NCBI GenBank assembly: GCA_022865865.1
Contig: JALHTN010000290.1
Location: 1-10,086, forward strand
Direction: 5' to 3'
Length of the DNA stretch: 10,086 nt
DNA from: Anaerolineales bacterium
GTDB taxonomy: Bacteria > Chloroflexota > Anaerolineae > Anaerolineales > UBA4823
Below the pieces are notes generated by a model, which saw nothing but the letters and a program-made list of their open reading frames with translations, made no database searches and was not told where the DNA came from. The position numbers were made by a program, and so were the translations under genes. Positions 5,718 to 10,086 of this stretch are shown here, piece after piece (the first letter of the stretch is position 1; each line of letters starts with the position of its first letter).

Positions 5718-6728
5718 ATGGAGCAAACATTAAAAGTTGTTATCCCTATGGCTGGTCTGGGTACCAGATTAAGACCGCATACCTGGAGCAAACCAAAACA
5801 ACTGGTAAGCGTGGCTGGAAAACCAGTGCTTGATCATGTCTTGGATATGCTTGCCACTCTTTCCGACCCAGAAAATGTGGAACTAATCAATATCGTTGGC
5901 TACCTTGGCGATCAAATTGAAGACCACATTAACAAATGCTATCCAAATGTCAAGTCTCATTTTGTGGTCCAAGAAGACCCGCGCGGACAATCGCATGCCA
6001 TCTATCTCGCTCGCCAGTTTTTAACTGGTCCAATGATGGTGGTCTTCGCGGATACATTGATTGAAACCGATCTATCAGATTTATCGAATGAGGAAAATGA
6101 TGCCATCGCCTGGGTAAAACCCGTCCCAGACCCCCGCCGTTTTGGAGTGGCTGTCCTCGACCAGAACCAGATGGTGACCCGATTAATTGAGAAACCAAAA
6201 GAGATTGATAACAATTTAGTTGTGGTTGGTTTTTACTACTTCCGTTCTGCAGAAGACCTGATTTCTGCGATCGAGCAACAAATGAAGCGTGATGTGCAAT
6301 TGAAGGGAGAATATTTCTTGGCGGACGCGATCAATATAATGCTTGAAGGCGGTCTCAAAATGCGCCCCGAGAAAATCGATGTGTGGTTGGATGCAGGAAC
6401 CCCAGAGGCATTGCTTGAAACCAATCGCTACCTTTTGGAAAATGGTCACAGCAACAACCAAGAGATGGCAGACCACCGTGGTGTGGTCATCAACTCACCG
6501 GTCTTCGTGCACCCAACAGCTGAACTTGAGAATTGTGTGATCGGACCTTTTGCATCAATTGGCGCAGGGGTTCGAGTAAGCAGCAGTGTCGTGCGCGATT
6601 CAATCCTTGAAGACGAGGCCCAGGTATGCAACGTGATCCTGGAAAGTTCCTTGATCGGCCGTGGTTCACAGATTAAGAGGAGTGCGGGGTCGGTCAACAC
6701 AGGGGATAACACCATTGTTTCCCTGTAA
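5718..6728 (+). CDS. Sugar-1-phosphate nucleotidyltransferase with C-terminal beta-helix
   Basis: The protein has 336 residues. Residues 1-240 form the nucleotidyltransferase domain that activates a sugar phosphate with an NTP to give an NDP-sugar. The signature GLGTRLRPHTWSKPKQLV is at 13-30. GQSHAI (90-94) lines the nucleotide pocket. EKPKE is at 159-162, GEYFLADAI at 198-205 and VWLDAGTPE at 222-230. Residues about 260-330 hold hexapeptide-type repeats of a left-handed beta-helix (HPTAELENCVIGPFASIGAG). The likely metal-site Asp112 sits in VVFADT rather than the common LGD. The architecture resembles long RmlA-like and archaeal-type enzymes, but the sugar and nucleotide cannot be decided from sequence. 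The start is supported by family alignment, although the ribosome site is weak. The stop TAA overlaps the ATG of the next small gene (TAATG, 6726-6730). No other sugar or polysaccharide genes are near. Confidence 0.88.
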   Translation: MEQTLKVVIPMAGLGTRLRPHTWSKPKQLVSVAGKPVLDHVLDMLATLSDPENVELINIVGYLGDQIEDHINKCYPNVKSHFVVQEDPRGQSHAIYLARQFLTGPMMVVFADTLIETDLSDLSNEENDAIAWVKPVPDPRRFGVAVLDQNQMVTRLIEKPKEIDNNLVVVGFYYFRSAEDLISAIEQQMKRDVQLKGEYFLADAINIMLEGGLKMRPEKIDVWLDAGTPEALLETNRYLLENGHSNNQEMADHRGVVINSPVFVHPTAELENCVIGPFASIGAGVRVSSSVVRDSILEDEAQVCNVILESSLIGRGSQIKRSAGSVNTGDNTIVSL

Positions 6729-6930
6729 TGTCGAATGCTTTTCGAGTGCGAAGTATGGCGAACGACCAACTGCGGTAGTCTTCGAACACGGACGCCTCGA
6801 AATTACGGGTATCATAAAGAGCTGGCGTACCCCTACCGGATCTGTTTTTCAAGTACTGACAATAAACAACCTGTCATTCGAATTAACCTATAACGAACAC
6901 TCCGATCAATGGAGTTATAGAACAATTTAA
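6728..6930 (+). pseudogene. Small conserved-looking protein gene broken by an apparent 1-nt deletion
   Basis: The ATG at 6728 overlaps the upstream TAA as TAATG, and a downstream TAA overlaps the gatB ATG, also as TAATG (6928-6932). The two ends are in different frames. The first frame reads MSNAFRVRSMANDQLR and stops at 6776-6778. The second, from about 6763, reads RPTAVVFEHGRLEITGIIK, then SWRTPTGSVFQVLTINNLSF, and ends near YNEHSDQWSYRTI. Restoring one base near 6761-6764 (AACGACC from AACCGACC) joins them into about 67 residues, or about 58 if it starts at the ATG at 6755 (MANRPTAVV). The second frame has no ATG, GTG or TTG of its own after the nucleotidyltransferase stop. The tail has a small beta-rich look like the short RP-x-x-F...W-R-T-P proteins of unknown function; I do not assign a family. 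It may be a real mutation, an assembly error, or a -1 frameshift, though no slippery heptamer is visible. Confidence 0.6.
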
Positions 6931-8414
6931 TGGAATTCGAGCCCATAATAGGATTAGAAGTTCACGCGGAACTGGAGACAAAATCTAAAATGTTTTGCTC
7001 CTGTCCGGTTGTTGATCCCACCTTGTCGGATCCAAATATCGCTGTTTGCCCAATTTGCACTGGCATGCCGGGCGTCCTGCCAGTAGTTAACCAGCGTGCA
7101 GTTGAATATGCTTTGCGTGTTGCCCTGGCACTGCAATGCGAGATCTCACCAGTGAGTGTCTTCGCCCGGAAGAACTACTTCTATCCCGATCTCCCCAAAG
7201 GCTATCAGATATCCCAGTATGAATACCCACTTGCACGCAGGGGTTATCTAGCAATACAAACTCCTGAAGGGGAGCGAAAAATCCGCATCCGCCGCGTTCA
7301 TCTCGAAGAGGATACAGGGAAGCTCACCCACATTCACCAGGAGGATGACGTTTATTCGCTGGTAGATCTCAATCGCGCCGGGGTACCATTGCTGGAAATT
7401 GTGTCTGAACCAGATTTACGGTCAGCGGAAGAAGTGCGTACATTTGCTACCAGCCTGAGATCAATACTCCGCTACCTGAAGGTCAATTCTGGTGACTTGG
7501 AGAAAGGCGTCCTGCGGGTCGAACCAAACATCTCTGTCCGTCCCCGGGGGTTGAATGAGATGGGCACTCGGGTGGAAGTAAAAAATCTCAACAGTTTCCG
7601 TGCCCTGGAGCGCAGCATAGCGTATGAAATTGAGCGCCAAATCAGCGAGCTCCGGGGTGGAAAAACGATCGCTCAGCAAACAGTTGGTTGGGATGAAAAC
7701 TTGGGGGTAACAGTCCTGCAACGCACGAAAGAGGAAGAAGACGATTACCGCTACTTTCCCGAACCAGATCTGCCTCCTTTGGTGATCGATCCTGGGTGGA
7801 TTGAAAGCATCCAGGCCGCGCTGCCAGAATTACCTATTATAAAGCGGCACCGTTTCATCCAGGTTTACCAGCTGAGCGATTATGATGCTGGTGTATTGGT
7901 TGCCGAGCAAGATGTGGCAGATTATTTTGAACAGGTAATTGCGTTTATTGCTGACCAATGCTCGGCAGAGATCAGCCCAAAAATGGCTGCAAACTGGATC
8001 ATTGGGGAGCTATTTGGTCTGCTCAACCAGGAAAATTTATCCATTGAGCAAACCCGTGTCACACCACAAGGATTAGCAAATCTGCTCCTGCTGGTTTCTC
8101 AAGGAGATATCAACCAAAAAACCGCCAAAACGGTCCTGGCAGAAATGTTCCGAAGTGGAAGACCAGCGAATAAAATCGTAGCAGAGCAGGGATTAACCCA
8201 GATTTCAGATGGCGCTTTCATCACCGAGCTTGTAGATCGGGTCTTAAGCACCAATCCCGAACAAGTCGAAGAGTATGTGCGAGGAAAAGATAGTATCGCC
8301 CGTTGGCTGTTCGGGCAAGTGATGCGGATGGCTGAAGGTCGGGCAAATCCAAAAATTCTAGAGAAGGAATTAGACCGTCAGCTGGCGGCACGGCGCCATT
8401 CCGGCAGAAAATAG
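6930..8414 (+). CDS. gatB: Aspartyl/glutamyl-tRNA amidotransferase subunit B
   Basis: This is the kinase/tRNA-binding subunit of GatCAB, which converts Glu-tRNA(Gln) and Asp-tRNA(Asn) to Gln-tRNA(Gln) and Asn-tRNA(Asn) in the cytoplasm. The protein has 494 residues, close to the usual 475-500. The N-terminus EPIIGLEVHAEL is canonical. The zinc site cysteines are Cys23, Cys25, Cys40 and Cys43 (CSC and CPIC). DLNRAGVPLLEIVSEPD is the family signature in the catalytic cradle domain. The C-terminal helical and YqeY-like domain begins near residue 345 and ends in the conserved FGQVMRMAEGRANP motif. The ATG shares a base with the stop of the broken small gene, and GGAG at 6911-6914 is too distant to be an ideal ribosome site. 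Translation is therefore probably coupled to upstream reading, so the break upstream may affect its expression. gatA and gatC are not in the window. Confidence 0.97.
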   Translation: MEFEPIIGLEVHAELETKSKMFCSCPVVDPTLSDPNIAVCPICTGMPGVLPVVNQRAVEYALRVALALQCEISPVSVFARKNYFYPDLPKGYQISQYEYPLARRGYLAIQTPEGERKIRIRRVHLEEDTGKLTHIHQEDDVYSLVDLNRAGVPLLEIVSEPDLRSAEEVRTFATSLRSILRYLKVNSGDLEKGVLRVEPNISVRPRGLNEMGTRVEVKNLNSFRALERSIAYEIERQISELRGGKTIAQQTVGWDENLGVTVLQRTKEEEDDYRYFPEPDLPPLVIDPGWIESIQAALPELPIIKRHRFIQVYQLSDYDAGVLVAEQDVADYFEQVIAFIADQCSAEISPKMAANWIIGELFGLLNQENLSIEQTRVTPQGLANLLLLVSQGDINQKTAKTVLAEMFRSGRPANKIVAEQGLTQISDGAFITELVDRVLSTNPEQVEEYVRGKDSIARWLFGQVMRMAEGRANPKILEKELDRQLAARRHSGRK

Positions 8415-8442
8415 CGCATAATAATTACGTGTCTTTTATCAC

Positions 8443-8471
8443 TTGACGACCTGCAGAGCGTCTGCTATGGT
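8443..8471 (+). promoter_or_regulatory. Promoter of glutamate dehydrogenase (TTGACG-N17-TATGGT)
   Basis: TTGACG (8443-8448) and TATGGT (8466-8471) are separated by exactly 17 bp. TGC directly before the -10 makes an extended -10, compensating for its 4/6 match. The -35 hexamer is the same as at moaA. Transcription should begin near 8478, giving a leader of about 140 nt. Confidence 0.65.
8453..8465. promoter_or_regulatory. Inverted repeat in the promoter spacer, candidate operator
   Basis: GCAGA-GCG-TCTGC is a perfect 5-bp inverted repeat with a 3-nt centre. Its right arm ends at the base just before the -10, and its left arm starts 4 bp after the -35. A protein bound here would cover the promoter. 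The identity of any regulator is unknown, and short repeats like this also occur by chance. Confidence 0.4.
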
Positions 8472-8532
8472 TTAAATTAAGCAATAAGGGATAATAGGAT
8501 ACTGCCTTGTGCAACCAAACCTACATTCCCCA

Positions 8533-8596
8533 CTCCAGAAATGGAGATTTCAGCGGGCACCATACCGAGGTGCCCGTTTATATTTTCACTGAAATC
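8533..8596 (+). ncRNA. Structured leader of glutamate dehydrogenase mRNA, candidate attenuator
   Basis: Three helices can be drawn. CTCCA (8533-8537) pairs with TGGAG (8542-8546) around a GAAA tetraloop. CGGGCACC (8554-8561) pairs with GGTGCCCG (8569-8576) around 7 nt and is followed by the U-rich tract TTTATATTTT, a terminator-like arrangement. GATTTCAG (8546-8553) pairs perfectly with CTGAAATC (8589-8596) and stacks directly outside the strong hairpin. The outer helix would keep the U-rich tract in a bulge and shares one base with the first hairpin, so alternative folds are possible. The element lies between the promoter and the start codon, consistent with attenuation or a translation switch. 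I do not recognise a known riboswitch. It could instead simply terminate transcripts arriving from gatB. Confidence 0.5.
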
Positions 8597-8604
8597 AGTT
8601 AACC

Positions 8605-8610
8605 AGGAGA
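8605..8610 (+). promoter_or_regulatory. Ribosome binding site that sets the glutamate dehydrogenase start
   Basis: AGGAGA lies 8 nt before the ATG at 8619. The upstream in-frame ATG at 8541 lies in the hairpin leader and has no such site, so 8619 is the true start. Confidence 0.85.
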
Positions 8611-8618
8611 GAACATTT

Positions 8619-9905
8619 ATGACCGAAACAATCAACGCATTCACAATGGCACAGAGCCAGTTTGATCAAGTAGCCAAAATGCTCAACTTGGACCCGCAAA
8701 TCTCGGAAATGTTGCGCTGGCCTATGCGTGAATACAAATTCATGATCCCGGTAAACATGGATGATGGCGCAATGCGCGTCTTTTTCGGCTACCGGATCCA
8801 GCATAACGATGCACGTGGCCCCTGTAAAGGGGGTATCCGGTTCCACCCTTCCGAGACTCTCGATACAGTACGTGCTTTAGCAATGTGGATGACCTGGAAA
8901 ACTGCGGTAGCAGATATTCCCTTGGGAGGAGGAAAAGGAGGAGTAGCAGTTGATACAGCCTCCTTGTCCGTCAGCGAACAAGAAAAATTAGTGCGTGGAT
9001 GGATTGATCGAATTTGGCAAAATATCGGTCCTCGTAAAGATGTACCGGCTCCTGATGTGGGTACCAACCCCCGAATGATGGGTTGGATGATGGATGAATA
9101 CTCAAAGCTGGTCGGGCAGTACACACCTGGGGTGATCACCGGTAAACCGGTCGGCGGTGGTGGTTCTCTGGGGAGGACAGAAGCCACCGGATATGGTTTG
9201 ATTTACACCGTGCGCGAGGCAATGAAGCACCTGGGGATAGACCCAACTAAATCAGTGGCTGCTATTCAAGGTTTTGGCAATGTATCCCAGTACTCTGCAA
9301 TTGGCTTTAGAGAGATTTTGGGTGGTAAGGTTGCGTGTGTCTCCTGCTGGGATCACAAGGAACGTTCTCCATTCACCGTCAGCCATCCAGATGGTATCGA
9401 TCCCCAATTCTTACAGAGTATTACGGACACCTATGGCTCGATAGACAAGGAAAAGGCGCACAATGCAGGTTATGTTATCGAGGATGGCGATGCCTGGATT
9501 ACCAAAGAAGCTGATGTACTCATCCCGGGTGCATTGGAAGGTCAAATCAATGCTGAATCCGTCACTCGCATCAGCGATCGGGTCAAGCTGATAGCCGAAG
9601 GCGCAAATGGTCCAACAACTCCAGAAGCGGATGAAGTCCTCAAGCGAAATGACATCTTCGTTATTCCCGATTTCCTGTGTAACGCGGGAGGTGTTACAGT
9701 GTCGTATTTTGAGAGTGTTCAGAACGACATGAACTACTACTGGACCCGTGATGAAGTACTTTCCCGCTTAGATACGACCATCACCAAGGCTTTTAGCAGT
9801 GTGGTGGAGATGGCCGAAAGCGAAAAGGTTTTCATGCGTGATGCCGCCTATATGGTTGCGATCGCAAAGGTAGTTAAAGCCATGGAGCTGCGCGGATGGG
9901 TGTAA
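8619..9905 (+). CDS. gdhA: Glutamate dehydrogenase (NAD(P)-dependent, hexameric type)
   Basis: This enzyme interconverts glutamate with 2-oxoglutarate and ammonium in the cytoplasm. The protein has 428 residues, typical of the small hexameric class. The substrate-domain motifs are FFGYRIQHNDARGPCKGGIR (55-74), WKTA with Lys93, PLGGGKGG with Lys106 (the usual form is PxGGAKGG), and the catalytic Asp146 in PAPDVGT. The nucleotide-binding domain starts near 190 with TGYGLIYTVREA and AAIQGFGNVSQYSA (214-227), where the third glycine of the usual GxGxxG is Ser. The C-terminal IPDFLCNAGGVTVSYFE is canonical. Coenzyme preference cannot be fixed from sequence; CVSCWD replaces the common VSD after the second beta strand. 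The gene is monocistronic, with its own promoter, structured leader and downstream terminator. The pairing of ammonium metabolism with a possible attenuator suggests nitrogen-responsive control, which is inference. Confidence 0.96.
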   Translation: MTETINAFTMAQSQFDQVAKMLNLDPQISEMLRWPMREYKFMIPVNMDDGAMRVFFGYRIQHNDARGPCKGGIRFHPSETLDTVRALAMWMTWKTAVADIPLGGGKGGVAVDTASLSVSEQEKLVRGWIDRIWQNIGPRKDVPAPDVGTNPRMMGWMMDEYSKLVGQYTPGVITGKPVGGGGSLGRTEATGYGLIYTVREAMKHLGIDPTKSVAAIQGFGNVSQYSAIGFREILGGKVACVSCWDHKERSPFTVSHPDGIDPQFLQSITDTYGSIDKEKAHNAGYVIEDGDAWITKEADVLIPGALEGQINAESVTRISDRVKLIAEGANGPTTPEADEVLKRNDIFVIPDFLCNAGGVTVSYFESVQNDMNYYWTRDEVLSRLDTTITKAFSSVVEMAESEKVFMRDAAYMVAIAKVVKAMELRGWV

Positions 9906-9927
9906 AAAAGATTTTTCGCTGATAATT

Positions 9928-9965
9928 TTGGGTCTGTCCAGGAGTAAATTATTGGGCAGACCCAA
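9928..9965. terminator. Terminator hairpin after glutamate dehydrogenase
   Basis: GGGTCTGTCCA (9930-9940) pairs with TGGGCAGACCC (9953-9963) as an 11-bp stem with one G-U wobble and a 12-nt loop. T-A pairs at 9928-9929/9964-9965 extend it. It is followed by ATTAATTT on the plus strand, a modest U-tract, and on the opposite strand by AAAATTATC, so it may serve both converging genes. It starts 22 nt after the gdhA stop. Confidence 0.75.
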
Positions 9966-10086
9966 TTAATTTAAGGAACTCCGAAAGATTTTGATCAATC
10001 CAATAATCAGGTCTAACCTGACCCTGGTTTTCAAAAGAGTAAGGGGGTATACGACAGTACCGGGGTAATGTTTCGTGATACAATGC
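9949..10086 (-). CDS. 3' end of a convergent gene cut by the right edge
   Basis: On the minus strand a frame is open from the window edge for 45 codons and ends in TAA at 9951-9949, inside the loop of the gdhA terminator. The peptide looks like real protein: it contains ETLPRYCRIPPYSFENQG and ends VRPDYWIDQNLSEFLKLIG plus three residues. The PDYWI-x-x-L-S-E-F pattern recalls the C-terminal strand and helix of HAD-type hydrolases, but this is a weak hint and I do not assign a family. The start lies outside the window. Chance openness over 45 codons is about 11 percent, so the call rests on protein-like composition and the shared terminator. Confidence 0.5.
   Translation of the reverse strand, partial: ALYHETLPRYCRIPPYSFENQGQVRPDYWIDQNLSEFLKLIGSAQ

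Noticed and set aside
6661..6727. GTG at 6661 as the start of the small protein upstream of gatB
   Set aside because: The added residues are an out-of-frame reading of the nucleotidyltransferase beta-helix, and no ribosome site fits. The frameshift explanation with TAATG at 6726-6730 is simpler.
8541..8618. A 26-residue N-terminal extension of glutamate dehydrogenase from ATG 8541
   Set aside because: This ATG lies in the leader hairpin region with no ribosome site. AGGAGA sits 8 nt before the ATG at 8619, which gives the normal family length.
8415..8618. Known riboswitch classes (glutamine, glycine) upstream of glutamate dehydrogenase
   Set aside because: I could not match their conserved core sequences; only generic helices are supported.
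10068..10086. ATG at 10068 as the start of a plus-strand gene leaving the window, with TGATACAAT at 10076-10084 as an extended -10
   Set aside because: Only six codons are visible, the G-rich run is wrongly spaced as a ribosome site, and the opposite strand has a better coding signal.

Overview
This window reads as an ordinary bacterial chromosome segment carrying eight recognisable full-length genes. It also holds one probably frameshifted small gene and two uncertain reading frames cut by the window edges. The mixed housekeeping content, moderate base composition and protein style suggest a Chloroflexota bacterium, most likely Anaerolineae-like. That placement is inference from remembered family resemblance; no rRNA or other strong marker is present.

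Layout. Positions 1-301 hold no convincing intact gene, only a minus-strand open stretch running off the left edge and several inverted repeats. Next comes a HicB-like/DinB-like fusion protein (302-1000, +). A TTGACG-N17-TATTAT promoter then leads into moaA (1109-2089, +), the first enzyme of molybdenum cofactor synthesis, which overlaps a HAD-family phosphatase gene (2073-2813, +). Three minus-strand genes follow: a DUF92 integral membrane protein (2802-3599), a membrane protein with a bacterial PH-like domain (3707-4615), and a SIMPL/DUF541 lipoprotein (4749-5480). From 5718 a tightly packed plus-strand operon runs sugar-1-phosphate nucleotidyltransferase, small ORF, gatB (to 8414). The window ends with glutamate dehydrogenase (8619-9905, +), which has its own promoter, a structured leader and a terminator. 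The probable 3' end of a convergent minus-strand gene follows.

How the genes relate. No single pathway spans the window. moaA serves molybdoenzymes. gatB serves tRNA-dependent synthesis of Gln-tRNA/Asn-tRNA. Glutamate dehydrogenase links ammonium and 2-oxoglutarate. The SIMPL, PH and DUF92 proteins belong to the envelope.

The most interesting signals are not in the large genes. (1) An array of same-orientation DnaA-box-like sites at a regular 21-22 bp spacing fills the 107-bp gap at 3600-3706. (2) A small gene squeezed between the nucleotidyltransferase and gatB has TAATG stop/start junctions at both ends, yet its frame is broken by what looks like one missing base. (3) The glutamate dehydrogenase promoter has an inverted repeat placed exactly between -35 and -10, followed by a roughly 140-nt leader with a strong hairpin, a U-rich tract and an enclosing helix. 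I found no tRNA, rRNA, CRISPR array or recognisable insertion sequence.
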